NCBI GenBank assembly: GCA_039704465.1
Contig: JASFAU010000007.1
Coordinates: 620,001 to 684,000, forward strand
DNA length: 64,000 nt
Direction of reading: 5' to 3'
Origin: Plasmodiophora brassicae
Taxonomy: Eukaryota > Endomyxa > Phytomyxea > Plasmodiophorida > Plasmodiophoridae
This document shows positions 42,722 to 55,143 of this stretch, in pieces. The position numbers were made by a program, and so were the translations under genes. A model generated the notes under the pieces. The model worked only from the letters and a program-made list of their open reading frames with translations, ran no database searches and was not told the DNA's origin. Positions within the stretch are counted from its first letter, which is position 1; each line of letters begins with the position of its first letter.

Positions 42722-44520
42722 TTATGTGGCTTGCACAGAGGAGCAGCAACTTGTTGAGCAATTGACCGCATCGCAATATACAAGTAGAGCCTGGAGTTGC
42801 CGACGTAGCGCCTTGGTCTCACTGAGCAATGGTTCGGGAAGTTCTGGGAGGGCAAAGCGCTGTGCACATGGACTGATATGGCCGGACGCATCCTCCCAGG
42901 TCGACCGAGGAAGGGACAGAACGAGGATCGTAACGACTTCGACAGCAATAGGGTCGGTGGACTTCATCTGTTCGCGGTACCTGTATGCGATGAGGGATCT
43001 TGTCCCATGAAAGGGTGCATGGCGTCGAATGCATACCTTGAGAGTATCTGAAATGCGCTGGTCTGGCGGATCTGGTTCAAGAGATCCTCGACGTTTGTCT
43101 TGTGCTCTACCATAGGTGGCTGTCAAATCGGCATGGCCGTCACACATTCGCTGCCTGCGTACCTGGCGTGATATAATTAAGCCCAAACTCATTTGTGTAC
43201 GTGTCCAGAAGACCAATAACGTCAGGTGATATCTGCGACGCAACGCAAGACGCCATCGACTCAATGGAATCTACGAAGGTGTGGGCGCCCCAGAACCCTC
43301 ACAGTGCAGGGACACTGTACCCTCGTCGCAGTCCAGATGGCCGATCGCATTCGAGCATAGCGGCTTGAGATACTTGCCTACGTTCTGAAGAAGATCCAAC
43401 CACGACGTACGGTTGCGGGTGGAGACGACGAATAATAGCGTATTGCTGTTCTCCTTTGTCAGCACCATGAACCCTCCTATGTAGGACGCAGCATGCCATG
43501 AACCATTCTGTTGAGGTCAGGATCCATAAGCGCTTACGGGCTCTACCAGTCGTTGAGTCCTGTAGCTTCATGGCTTCGAAAAGGAGAGGCAACTTCACCC
43601 AATGCGGGGGATACTGAGGACAAGCGCATCACATGACCTGGTGCTCATGACAGGATTACGACACATTCAGGTCAACCTTGAACCGTGCCACGTCCATGAT
43701 CAGGACCAGGTCCTCTGAAGGGTCATACCCTCCAATGGGGCTGAAATGCCCATCCCCGGATTGTCCCAGGTGTGCACGCCCGTATGAAACAACGAGAAAC
43801 TCGTTGCCAATACCCGTCGCAGCGCGCACCCGTTCACGAAACATGTCCACGGTTCTGTGAATAGGAGCATTAATAACGATTACACGACATCCTGCATCGT
43901 CAATGGACACTGTAGGATCATCAGCTCGAAAGGCTTCAACACGTACGGCATTGCAACGCGCAAGGCATTCCATCTGGCTGAAGTTGATGCCTTCCTCCTT
44001 GACGACCTGGCGAGAAGTATCAACAACAGCTCGCGAGCGCACGCGAACACCCACTTCAAGAGGGACACAGCATGTTAGCATGTCCTCGTGGAAATATCGC
44101 CAAGGTCCTATGCGCGTAACGAGTCGGTTTCGATCAGGCCCCAGGTCACGTTCTGAAAACGTACCCTTCCACGTTCGCCCCGGGTCCTGCCCCATGGCGT
44201 TTAGTACCATCGCCAGCGTCGAAATGCCACAGAAACTCGGCTCATCCTGCGTCCTGAACTGCGTCCCCCGCTATCAACACGAGGGCCGGACAACAACAGT
44301 TTAATGACAGCACCTGCTCACACAACGGAAAGAAGCGCTCCATGTGGCCGCTCTGCGTTGCCCGCAGGAATACCTGACGCCCCTGTGCCGACGAGAACGC
44401 AATGGCGGGTGGCTCGGGCAGCGTCCGCCTGTAGAACGACTTGTTCATGGCGGCGCCAGCAATGACGTCGCCGCTGCGGACCGCAGTCACCGCGCGCCCT
44501 ACTCGGATGGCGGCGCTCAT
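42722..44520 (-). CDS. Phytochelatin synthase (glutathione gamma-glutamylcysteinyltransferase)
   Basis: About ten short exons on the minus strand from the ATG at 44520; the catalytic part reads without gaps after splicing. N-terminal block: FYRRTLPEPPAIAFSSAQGR, SGHMERFFPL. Catalytic triad: Cys in DEPSFCGISTLAMVLNAMGQ, His in GDGHFSPIGGYDP, Asp in LIMDVARFK, then YPPHWVKLPLLFEAM. The C-terminal domain (from about residue 230) contains scattered Cys residues including CSTSCCSS near the end, as in plant and fungal enzymes where these help metal sensing. The enzyme joins gamma-Glu-Cys units of glutathione into phytochelatins when activated by Cd2+, Zn2+ or related metals. Splices were set by phase and family similarity; the last intron before EHKTNVEDLL is the least certain. 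Confidence 0.85.
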
Positions 44521-44743
44521 GACGCGGGAGCGCGTCTGCTGCGCAAGTCAGTCTGCAGCTCCCAGTGTTGCTTGCCAGCCCAAATCCGTGGGCAACGTGT
44601 ATCACCTGCCAACCCTAACACCTGGATAAGCAGCCCGTCAGCACAAATCAAGCAGCGCAGGTACAAGTCCTGCTTGCCTGACATGAAAGGTTGCGACCCG
44701 GTTGGTGACGGCGGACACGATTGTGACGGACGCCAGCGGCGCG
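44521..44743. promoter_or_regulatory. Shared upstream region of phytochelatin synthase and the dehydratase
   Basis: Divergent start codons are 223 bp apart. No metal-response element or other known motif was recognised by eye. Confidence 0.35.
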
Positions 44744-46049
44744 ATGCTGCGCGACGCCAGGAGCGTCCTGATAACGGGCGCCGCCGGCTTCATCGGGTCG
44801 CACGTTGCGTGCGAGCTTGCGCAGGCCTATCCATCGACACGGTTCGTCGGGTTCGACATCCTGCAGCCTTGCGCCTCTATCGCGAACCTCGCCGACCTGA
44901 ACAAGGCCCCTAACTTCACCTTTGTCCGGGGCGACATTGTCGACGTCGATAGCCTGGCGTCCGTCTTCGCCAAGTACGACATCGACCTGGTCATGCATTT
45001 CGCTGCAGAAACGAGCGTCGATAAATCGTTTGTTTGCCCGGACGCGTTCGCCCGGGCAAACGTCCTCGGCACCGTTGCCGTTCTCGAATGCTGCCGACGG
45101 TTCCGTGGCCGTATCCGCCTCCTCCTGCACGTCAGCACCGACGAAGTCTATGGCGAAACGCCCAGCAGCATCGAACGTACAAGATCCGCTCCCTCTTTCC
45201 ATGGCATTGCTTTTGCTCTTCCTGAACAACGATTGCAGAGTTCGATGAAGACGCGCCGTTGTGTCCAAGAAACCCGTACGCCATGACGAAGGCAGTGGCC
45301 GAGATCGTCCTGCGCCACTTTTGTCGAAAGCACAGGTTGCCGTTCATCATCACGCGCAGCAACAACGTGTACGGGCCGAGGCAGTACCCGGAGAAGATCG
45401 TGCCCAAATTCATCTGCAGGTTGCTGCGGGGTCAGACGTGGTAGATGCCACCCGCCCTCGTGCAAACGACAAGTGGCTGACACCACGTGAAGTCCTGTGC
45501 ATGGATCAGGTGACAACCAACGCACCTATTTGTACGTGTCGGATGCGGTCGCCGCGTTTCGTCGTATCACCGAACGTGGAGAACTCGGTGCTGAACGATT
45601 CTGAACTGGACGTCACGTACAGTTGAAGCTGATCGGTGTCATGCAGAAGCATCGTACAATATCGGGGGCGGCGACGAGATATCGAACGTCGATGTCGCGA
45701 GGCGATTAGCGCATATCTGGGAGAAACCCGACCATCAGGTCTCGCAGACGGGGCACTCCTATTTACGAAGGTGCTGACTGTTGACTGGCAGATCATCGAG
45801 TACGCGGAAGACCGTCTTAGCAACGATTGCCGGTACCGGATCAATGCTTCCAAGCTGGCGGCGTTGGGTTGGGTGCCAACCGTTGCCTTCGACGACGGTT
45901 TACGACAGACCAGTAGGCTTCCGACCGCGATGCCCCATGGACAACCTTCTCGGGCTAATTGCCCTCCATCAGTTGATTGGTATCGTCAACATCACGACAC
46001 ATACTGGGGCGATATAGAGCCGGCTCTGGAAGCTCACTATGAACGATAA
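44744..46049 (+). CDS. Nucleotide-sugar 4,6-dehydratase (TGDS/RmlB-like)
   Basis: Six exons, join(44744..45176,45239..45440,45493..45587,45647..45738,45792..45912,45973..46049), 339 residues with all phases closing. Features of the extended short-chain dehydrogenase fold: NAD-binding ITGAAGFIGSH at residues 9-19, HFAAETSVDKS, VSTDEVYGE, catalytic Tyr-Lys in PYAMTKAVAE, and the substrate loop TRSNNVYGPRQYPEKIVPKF. The C-terminal YRINASKLAALGW and DWYRQH match dTDP- and UDP-glucose 4,6-dehydratases. The reaction makes 4-keto-6-deoxyglucose nucleotides, the first step to rhamnose-type sugars. Whether UDP or dTDP is used cannot be decided from sequence. Introns are 52-62 nt. Confidence 0.85.
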
Positions 46050-48624
46050 ACGAGCGATGATGCCACCATCCAGTGCACGAACCCGGTCAGATATCGTTCG
46101 GCGTGTGCCGCTGGAATCTCGGGGAATGGATGAAGCCGACGAAGAGGTTCACGATGTGCCGACGGGCGCCAACGTCGATGACAAGGATGTCGAAAAGGGG
46201 AACGACACCTGTACGACTTGCGCGCCCGCCGCGCGATCCAGGTCGAAGGTTCTTCTACATCGCCTGTCCAAGGGCGTTGGATTCGACGACGACGATGATG
46301 ACGTGCTTGTGGATCCTGTAAAGGTGCTCTTGCTGTCACTGCTGTGCTCTCATCGAGCGTCCTCAGATCCTACTTCTGGCGTCGTCGTCAATAAGCAAAC
46401 GCACCATGAAGGACGAGATGAAGAACTGGCGTGCCGAGTGGCGCGGCCAGCTGAGGAAGCTGGCAATGCTGTCCATTCCGGTGGCTGGCAGCGTTCTGTC
46501 TGGAGCGATCGCCAAGGCCGCCTATCCAGGCAAAGTCGCTGGCCAGCTCGCCGTCTGGGCCTGGTGTGCCATCCCTGGACTGGTTCGTTGCTACGTCCCG
46601 CCCCGGCGCCTGCCGACTGATGCGGACCCGATGGTGACAGATCCTGCTCAACTACTGCGTCTGTGACACGGCCGAGTTCGCCCTGCTCACCGCCGTCGAC
46701 TTTGTTCTGCAGGGCGGCACCTGGGTACACGTCGCGAGTTGCCCGGGCGGCACCAACGCCTCATAGTGCTCTGTCTGTCTGCAGTGGTCCCGGATCGTGG
46801 TCCGGTCGATGCACTACAACATCAGCCTGGTCCTGCTGTGTACGTATGCGGGTCGCATCGTCATACTGTTCGGCGCCGCCGTTTGACAGCGTCCCCCGCA
46901 TGGGACAGATTCGATTCAGTCGCAGGTGCTGTTCCCGCTGGCCCTGGCGCTGGGGTCGTCCGGGGCGGGCACGCCCGATGTCCTGGGCGCCATCAACACG
47001 GTCACGTTCGTCGTTATGCTGGTAAGCTGGCTGGCTCTGGCCCGGGCGATCCTGTACAGCAGCGTCCGGTCAGACGATCGTCGCCATGTCCCCATTGCGC
47101 ACCGGTAACTGAGAATGTGGTCGACACAGCTGGCGAGCCGTTTACCAGGTGTTTAACCACGCCATGGAAGACCTGACCTTTTCGGAAGAGATCTTCGATC
47201 GCTTGTGTACGTCATCGGCTCTGCAACGAATACTGATTACCAAACAGTGGCGCAAACATCGCCAAAGGCATGTGGAGGCATGCGCTATTCGGCCCAGCGG
47301 CTCCGCGTTTGAAGTTTAACGTGCTGGACAGGATGAACATTATGGATCGCGCTGAGAGAATCATGGACGAGGACCTGCACTTCCCGATCCGGATGCTGGA
47401 CGATCGATGGGTTCGTTCTGACGACCACCAGTTGACGATACGCTCGGAGCGCGACATGGCCCTGTTTGGCATCATCGTGTTCGACAACTTCATCTCGGGA
47501 TCGGATTCGGACTCCACCGTGATCACGTTCGAGCAATGGGCGGACCTCTTAGCGGTACGCCGGCCAGGTCGTTGCAATCGTCCCGTGCCGATCGTTGCCT
47601 GCGTCAGGACCAAACAGACGCGAAGCGTTCGTTTCGCCTGTTCTTCGACAATCAGTGCTGGAAGCACCAGGCGGTGGACGTTTCGCAATTCGCCACCGGC
47701 GCCGTGCGTTACTTTCGAGCGCGTCGGCACATTGGCGAACGCATCGTGAAGTTCCAGGTTCACCGTCATCAGCAGCAGCAGTAGTTGGCTCTCGCACGAC
47801 TGATGGGTGCCCTGTAGAGCACCGCGAAATTCATGCAGTCGGTCGCCGACATCCCGTTCGCCGTCATCGGCATCCTGCTGCTCGTCTGGGTCTCCGGGTT
47901 CTCGGTCACGAATTTCGCCCTGTCTATCTCGGTAGGGGGGTGCACCACCTGAACGTCGTTGATCCCGACTTGCCTAACCCCGAGCGCATCAGGCCATTAT
48001 CATTTCGGGTACGTTCGCGTTCGGATCACTAATCCAGCAACTCGTCCAGTCGATCGTTTTCATCTTCTACTCGAAGCCATACGAAGGTACGGCGTTGTCG
48101 TTCAGTCCTGAAACCCACACCCCGGTTTTGATCTGTTCCGCAAGTGAACGACCTGGTCATCATCGGCGACGTCACGTATCGCGTCCGGTCGTTCTCCTTC
48201 TCGCAAACGAAACTGGAGCAGTCCAACGGGAAGGTTACTGTCTTCCCGCACGAAGTCCTTCTCCAGGTATTGTTCATTGCTACGATCCACCGCTCGCGTC
48301 TGACGTTTCGCTCAGGAGCGAATCACGAACCTGTCGGCGTCCTCAAATGCGACAACGACAATGGATTTCGAGACGGGCTTGAACACGCCCGACGAGGCCA
48401 TCGAGCGGCTGCGCCGATCGCTGGAGAAGCGTGTGGCGAAGGATTCAGTGCACTGGCGCAAGATGTCGCTCAGGACGGAAGTCACCCCGAATTGCCAGAT
48501 GCTGTCCATCAGGATCAAGGTGCAGTCGGCTCTGCCCTGGCGCAACCTGGAGGCCTTCGAGGAGGTCGAATCCGACCTCAAATCGTTCATCAGACGCAAG
48601 CTCATCCGACTAAAGATGGTCTAG
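46039..48624 (+). CDS. MscS/MSL-type mechanosensitive ion channel
   Basis: Exons 46039..46317, 46367..46582, 46641..46724, 46785..46880, 46926..47068 and 47130 onward splice in frame and encode an acidic N-terminus, about four TM helices and a soluble linker (QVFNHAMEDLTFSEEIFDRL). The linker then shows the MSL pattern: SERDMALFGIIVFDNFI followed by VITFEQWADLL, an RQDQTDAKRSFRLFFDN stretch and two hydrophobic helices (IPFAVIGILLLVWVSGF, then the pore helix before SIVFIFYSKPYE). The beta domain is VNDLVIIGDVTYRV and VFPHEVLLQ, and the C-terminus ends at the TAG at 48622-48624. The layout matches plant MSL10-like and fungal MscS channels, which open under membrane tension. The ATG at 46039 overlaps the previous stop; a later Met at 46129 is equally possible. 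Confidence 0.7.
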
Positions 48625-48648
48625 CCCGAAACGGTGTACGGTACTGCA

Positions 48649-48834
48649 TTAGTCGGATCGTGGTCTGGCCAGGTGCTTCCAGGTCTCGAACTTGGCGCGA
48701 ACGCGGCGTACGTTCCCGTCGAACGATCGTGTCATCTCCTGGAACCGGTCCACCATGACAACGTAGCGCGCCGTCTGCAGGGCGCGGTGCTGTGTGGGGC
48801 GCCCTAACGGATCCTGGAGCGTCGTGGCCGCCAT
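48649..48834 (-). CDS. Small hypothetical protein, 61 residues
   Basis: An open frame from the ATG at 48834 to the TAA at 48649: MAATTLQDPLGRPTQHRALQ then TARYVVMVDRFQEMTRSF and a basic end. It is probably a single helix, with no signal peptide or TM segment. Between MSL and WDR17 there is room for only this one. No family recognised; it may be a chance frame, though its length and helical pattern with a clean start argue for a gene. Confidence 0.35.
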   Translation of the reverse strand: MAATTLQDPLGRPTQHRALQTARYVVMVDRFQEMTRSFDGNVRRVRAKFETWKHLARPRSD

Positions 48835-48922
48835 CCCCGCCCGCGTACTACTACTTCTGTACCACTAATGGCCTCGATCGTCACAGCAGGTGAGGTCGAT
48901 GTGTATTGCATACGGGTGGTGG

Positions 48923-51900
48923 TCAGAACGGGTTCAACCTGGCGCCAGTGTTCAGCGGGGAGAACGGGTTGACACTGGCCCACATCATGGCCTCGGCGCG
49001 GTCGGCCCAGCCGTCGCCGTCTGGCAACGGGAACGGCGTCCCGCGGATGATGCCACCCGATATCATGGAGATGGTGGGGAACTTGGCGTGACGCGCCGAA
49101 GGGATCTGCGACCCCGACAGCAGCGTCACGTTCGTCCCTGGAGCGGGCGATCCGCTGCCGTCCGTGTGCCCTGACGACAGTAAACATGAGGCAGCAGTCG
49201 GCGAATGCTGACTTGTGGGCGACGAACCGGTTTCCAGGCGTTTCCTCACGTGGGCGGCGACCTGTTGGAGTTGCTCGTTGACGTGCTTGGATCGCGCCTG
49301 CATCTTGGCGATGTCGTTGGCGAGGTTCAGCGCCGCCCAGGCGCTGGGCGCGTGCCGCAGCTGCTGGACGGCGATCAGCATCGGGTCGATCGGGAACGCA
49401 TCACCGACGCAGGCGCTAGCCGCCAACCTCCTGCACAGCGGTGGGGCTAAGGGCGCACGATTGCACTTCGACACGGGCGAACGCCCGTACCTGGCGTTGT
49501 CGAACATCGCGTAGGCAACGACGGTCAGACCGCGGCGCTTGGCGACCAAAGCGCCAATGTACGAACAGTAGCAGAGCAGCAGGCAGCGCTGCCTGTGGGG
49601 GAGCGGCTCAGGAATGGTGTTGTCGGCATCATCGTACGCGGGTGGCCCCACGATTCATCCAGCTTCTGCGCGTTGACGTTGTGGAGGATGGCGACGATGT
49701 CCCAGGCCGTTTCCAGGCCCCAGTGAGTCCGCGACATGATTTCTGCAGAGCAGGAACGTCAGCTGATGCTGGCCGATGCAGGGCGGCCACGAACGATTCA
49801 GGATGGCAACGCCGCTGGCGACAGCCTCAGCGTAGGCCTGGGCGAACACGAACCCCCGAACGGCCGCCGGCGTGTCCGTCTTGCCGGCATTCGAGAAGGT
49901 TTCAGGTGGGCGAACCCCCAGCTGGACACACAGCAGCTAGCGTCATCATCGGCCGCTCGACAATGAGCGTTTCGCGGCCCTGACCTCTTTGTAAAACGCA
50001 GCGGGGTCCCTCTGGCCGACGTTCCTGGCACAGACGGCGGCCCGGTCCGATGGCGATAGACGCGCCATGTCCCACAGTTGTACGACCTCGTCCCTGAGCG
50101 ACCCTCAGTCGCCATCGTTCGGGACGATAACGGAGGTCACCTACCACATGGCCAAGCGCTCCGCCTGGCGGCAAACGTACGAGGCGGCATCCCTGACGCT
50201 GTCGGCGTGGAGCAATCGTGCCAGGGCCAGGGCGAGGAGGAACTCGCCACCGCGGATCAGCTTGCGAACCGCCAACTGCCCGGTCGAAATCAGCAACGCA
50301 GCAGCAGGGTGGGAAGGGGGCGGTCGGGCGCATCGTTACCGCCGCCTGCGACGCCGAAAGGTGATGACATGCCGACAGGACGCTTTCGCCTGATTCGAAG
50401 GCTCGCTGCGCCCGTATGCCGACGATGGCGCTGACGACGTGGCCGCGATCCGATCCTGCCGGAATGCGGGTCAGCGATCATCCCCGGGCATGGCGCGCGC
50501 CTTCGTACGCTTCGAGTCATCGGATGGTTCCGCGGCAGGTGGAGCCGGTTGCGTTGGCGGCGGCGCTGGGGACGATGCCCGGCTGCAGACGGCGACGGTG
50601 AGCGCCGTCTGGTAATCGCCGACCTTCTTGTACAGCTCGACGGCGGGCTCGACGCTGCCGGATGCCAGCCAGTACGCGACCGCCCGATCGTCGCCCCGGT
50701 CCGCGAGGTGCTGGGCGTACTTGCCCGACAGGTCCTTCCAGTACGGGACCGACACGGCCGGCGCCACAGCCAGCGCGCGCTCCCACTCCTCCAGGTCGAC
50801 CAAGATCTGGCAGTACTCCTCGAATCGCGACGCCTGGATCAGCTGCTCGGCGCACTGCATCATCAGCTCGCGGCGCCTGCCGCGCCCCATCGCCGCCGAC
50901 TTGCTCGATTGCAATTGCTGCACGCCGGCGTCCACCGTCGACGCCAAATGGTTCACGTGCTGGATCGACGACATGGCCGTGACCGGCGTCCCCGACACCA
51001 TCTAGGGACGTGGTCAGCCTCCGCAAGGCACCGCCCGCCCGCCCGCCCCACTGACCGCGTCGGCTAGGTCCCACAGGTTCCCGATGCCGTACGGCGACAT
51101 GAGGAACTTGGTCGTCAGCGCGTACGAGTAGAGCAGGGGGCCCTGGGCGGCCGCCTGCAGCTGACTGAGCAGCTCCTGCGACCCGGTCCCGCACAGGATC
51201 TTCGTGCTGCCCAGGGCCATGGCCGAGTCGGGCGTGCCCCGCAGTCTGCAGAGAGGTGCGCGCAGTCAGCGCCGCGCGCTTCGCCCATTCGACGGGGCCA
51301 ACGCACTTGGCCAGCGCCGTCCTCGGGTCGATCGTGCAGGCGATGCGGATCCTGGTGACGACGTCCTGGTCGAGGTCCCAGAACCGCAGCGACGTGTCGC
51401 GGCTGGACGACGCGAACGTGAAGGGCCGGGCGGCGTGCGTCGCCAGCCCGTAGATGTCGGCCTGGTGGTCCTGGATGACGGTCATGCAGGTCTGCGTGCG
51501 CGTGTCCCAGACGCGGATCGTGCTGTCCCAGGAGCCGGACACGAGCAGGAACGGGATCTCCGTGTTCCAGACCAGCGCGCGGACCTTGTCGTGGTGGCCC
51601 TCCAGCACCACCGACGTCTTCGCCGACAGGTTCCAGATGCGGATCGTCTTGTCGTCGCTCCCGCTCGCGACCGTGTCCTTCAGCAACGGCGACCAGACCG
51701 TGTTGAACACGCGCTCGCGGTGCCCGCGAAGCTCGTGCAGCGCGTTGAACGTCGAGAGCGTCAGGTCGAAGACGCGCACCTGTCGGAAGGTCAGGGGGGC
51801 GTGCCCACGCCGGCCAACCGTCCATACGATTCCGTCGTGGCAGCCGGTCACCAGCAGGTTCTCGTTGAATTGGCTAAAGTCGCAGCCGTAGACGGCCGCC

Positions 51901-53521
51901 GGGTGCGGGAGCACGTGCATGACGTGCCCGTCCGGGTTGAATATCACTCTGCAGGTGGCGGCGGCGGCGTCAGCGACGATGCAGGACGGGGCGACAACAA
52001 CGAAACGTCGTCCTACGCGGTGCAGTCGCTGGAGGTGGACACGATCTGGGTCGGGTTGCGCGTATTCCAGGCGACCCGGTAGCACGCCTTGCTGTGATGG
52101 GTGAACGTGTGCAGCAGCGCGCCGGTCCTGGCGTCCCACAGGTCGATGTGCCCGTCGATCGTGGCGGACACGAGGCGGGACGGGATGGGGTCCCAGGCCA
52201 GCGCGTAGACGCACCCGGTCCGTTTCTCCATTTCCAGGACGAACGTCCCCGTCAGCGTGTTCCACAGCTTGATGGTGCCGTCGAACGACCCCGTCGCCAG
52301 GATGTTCGCGTCGCCAGCTGACGGGATCCAGTGAGGCAGAGAAAGGGGCAGCAGCGGCGGGTGCGCATCAGGGCCTTACGATGGAATCGACAGTCGAAGA
52401 TGGTCTCCCAGTGGCCGGGCTGCGTTGTGTACTCTAGGCGCCTGGAGTCCAGGTTGAAGACGGCAGTGCTGCCGTCGACGAAGCTGATCAGGAGGTGGGA
52501 AGACTGTCTGGCCGCCTCCATCGTCAGCGCCCCGCCCGTCTTCTCCCCGACCTTGCAACGCGCCGTTGGCGTCCGCTGCGACACGTTCCAGACGTCGAGC
52601 GTCGTGCGATTCGTGGCGCAGCTGAAGAACTCGCCGGGGACGTTCCGGTTCCAGGCGATGGCAACGGTGCCCTTCTGAACGTCGAACTCCATGACGACGG
52701 TGCACGAGTCCACGTCGTACAGGATGATCTGGGCGTTGCCAAACAGCACCAGAAGGTAGGTCGAGCTTCGCGGGTCCCATCGCACGTCGGCAACGGGAAT
52801 GACATCCTTGGGCCCGAACGTTGTCGGCAGACGAATCTGCCGGTTCCGGTCGGACACGTTCACTACGACTGCTCTCCCCGACGTGGTGCCGATCGCGATC
52901 AGCATGTCAGCGCTCCTTGTGCACCAGCGCATGGTCGATGCCTGCCCAGAGAAGATGACGGACAGCCTCTGACCGGCGCCGCTCGCCGCGTTCCATAGGA
53001 AGACGTCGCCCTGTCCCGCGTGTCAGTGTCGGTTGCTGCCTGTGTCGAGCGTCAAACAGTATACGCCGCCCAGGACGGCGATCTTCATGACGTCCTGCGG
53101 GCACCAGTCCACCAGGGCTGGGACAACGGTGGAGTTAGCAACGCGTTCCAGCGCGACAACCCTGGCACTCGTACTCGGGATGGACCCTGCTGGGAGCGTC
53201 ACGTCGCCGACGACGACCTCGTCGGCAATGTTCCAGATGATGACGGTACCGTCCCCGCTGGACGTCGCCAGGCGGTTCTCGTCGAACGGCGCCCAGGCGA
53301 ATGAGTTCACCGACCTGTGTGCTTATGTCAGAACGCGGGCGCGGTCGGTCTGCGTCCAGGGTATCGCACCGGTTCGGTATGGCGATGAGCTTCTCCAGCG
53401 TGAACCTGTTCAGGTCGAACACGTAGATGGCCATGGTCGTGCAGTACCCGAACCTGTTCCTGGTGGCGTCCACCGCCCTGGTCGTTTGCACCCGACATCC
53501 ACTCGGGATCAGCTTCTGCAT
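48923..53521 (-). CDS. WDR17-like WD40 and helical-repeat protein
   Basis: Large multi-exon gene on the minus strand; outer limits given. It starts MQKLIPSGCR...NRFGYCTTMAIYVFDL, like the first WDR17 blade. About eleven WD blades follow, for example SSGDGTVIIWNI, FDCRFH, HPAAVYGCDFSQFNENLLVT, SGSDDKTIRIWNL, LLVSGSWDSTIRVWDTRTQ and FASSSRDTSLRFWDL. After the propeller come helical repeats (ELMMQCAEQLIQASRFEEY, LEEWERALAVAPAVSVPYWK) and the family-typical end AMMWASVNPFSPL...ARLNPF just before the stop. Human WDR17 is about 1320 residues; this gene space fits. Frame-shifted high-GC open frames on both strands mimic extra genes here and were ignored. The function is poorly known; the family follows ciliated lineages. 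Confidence 0.75.
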
Positions 53522-53896
53522 CTCTCATCAGATGCATACATCCTAACGGGGACCGTCCAGCGACCCCCTTACGAGCTGTCTCTACACACACAACATCGGG
53601 CGGTGCCATGTCAGAAAGCGGAGCGCGCAAGCCCATCACTCATCGCCGGGCTCACCATCTCCTGCCGATTGCGCCGGCGACCGTCGCGACGCCCACCCGA
53701 GGAACGCTGATCACGCAGGCGTACATTCGTGGCGGCGTATCTATTCGGCCTAGATATTTCGTCGGGGTCGACAACGTACAACGCTCCGGGTCGCGCTTTC
53801 GCCGACCCACACAGCCTACTAGGCGCCTATTACGTGGACTTTAACTATTGGGCGCATTCGGTACGGGTATGGTGATATCCTGCGCTCATGCACCTG
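53522..53896. other. Intergenic, nothing assigned
   Basis: About 375 bp between the WDR17 start and the stop of the RING gene, both on the minus strand. No feature seen; the left end probably carries the WDR17 promoter. Confidence 0.35.
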
Positions 53897-55070
53897 TCAG
53901 ATACAGGCCGGGACGGAACGACTGCCCCGGTTTCGTACGTGTCGGCACAGGGCACATTCCCGCTTGATCCGCAGCCAGTGCTCGATGCAGTCTCTGTCGA
54001 ACTATGTGCACAGCGCAGGCACAGGCATGTCAGACGATCTCGCCAGATGTGGATGGTACGAACAGAAACCGGCGACCTGGTGACCACACGGCAGCGTTGT
54101 CACGATGCTCTCCCCGGTCACGAACTCGTTCATGCAGATGGCGCACCTGACACTCGACAGCCGTTAGCGCCGTCTCTCGTATGCAACCGGTGGCAACCGG
54201 CCCGACCTTGACGAGTCGCAGCGGCTATCGCCCTCTTTGCCTGGGAATTGCTGGGACGGCAACGGCCTCAGCATCCGGTCTGTGGCACCCGGGGCAGTGT
54301 ACGGGTACCCAACCATGTGCACTGCCGGGCAGATGAGAGCCGCGCCTGGCCCATGGCGCCCGACAGCGCCTCACCGGTTAGCAGGACGAACGGCAGGAAC
54401 AGGCAGAGGACGGCTGCCAGGACGACGGGCACGGCGAAGTACGCGAACATGACGGCCAGGACGGTGATCATGTAGGTGGAGGCGATGGGCGACACGGAGC
54501 GGCACGCGCCCGGCGTCGAGTACAGGATCACGTTGCCGGCCAGGAAGATCATGACGCAGTACGCGGCGGTCACCACCTCCGCCGCCCGATGGTACTTCCC
54601 GGCGTGGACACCCACGAGCCGTCGCAGCGTCAAGGGCGCCGTTACGACCTGCACAAGTCGCGTTATGATCCGGCAGGGGTCATGGCGCCCGTCGTTGTTA
54701 CCAGGCGAGCGGTCCAAGCGACGATCCAGAGGCGAAGGTCGTAATGGGGGCACCGTGGCTCCTTCGCGGTGACGCTGAGGACGACGGAAGCGGCGGTGAG
54801 CTCGAGGATCTGGTAGGTGAGGTAAGCGATGAGGACGGCGCGTCGGCTGAGCAGGTTCTGAAACGAATCCCGGCCGTCGTCATCGCCGTCGTCGCGTTCG
54901 ACGGCATCGTCGACGGCGACGATGCCCCGCTCCTGCAGCTGAAGGCGCCGGGCCAGCTCCTCGTCCATCTCGATCTGGACCTGGATCTCGTGATCGTCGT
55001 CGTCCATCATTGCTGTCGTGGCCGTCAGTGACGGGCTGTGGAACGCGGTTGCTAGGCGCAACCCAGCCAT
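53897..55070 (-). CDS. Multi-pass RING-H2 E3 ubiquitin ligase
   Basis: Minus-strand gene from the ATG at 55070 (an ATG at 55007 is also possible). The N-terminus is acidic (MDDDDHEIQVQIEMDEELA), then four or five hydrophobic helices (including AVLIAYLTYQILELTAASV, VVTAAYCVMIFLAGNVILY, YMITVLAVMFAYF and VVLAAVLCLFLPFVLL). After two further introns a C-terminal RING-H2 follows: CAICMNEF, then LPCGHQ, then FDRDCIEHWLRIKRECALCR, giving C-x2-C...C-x-H-x3... H-x2-C-type spacing with the intron inside the finger. The order of acidic stretch, helices and RING resembles plant RIN2/RIE1-type membrane ligases. Substrates unknown. The intron before the RMLRPLPSQQ exon was not resolved. Confidence 0.7.
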
Positions 55071-55143
55071 GTCTTACCGCTCCTCCCATTAGTCCCATCT
55101 CCGACGCGCCCGAGAACGTCTCGGCGCGCGCGCCTGTTATATA

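Noticed and set aside
46406..47108. A stand-alone four-helix membrane protein
   Set aside because: An intron at 47069-47129 links the helices to the MSL linker and the MscS pore domain, matching the family layout.
50517..52265. Long 580-codon open frame and several Arg/Gly/Pro-rich frames opposite or overlapping WDR17
   Set aside because: Low-complexity products typical of GC-rich shadow frames; the spliced WDR17 blades account for the sequence.
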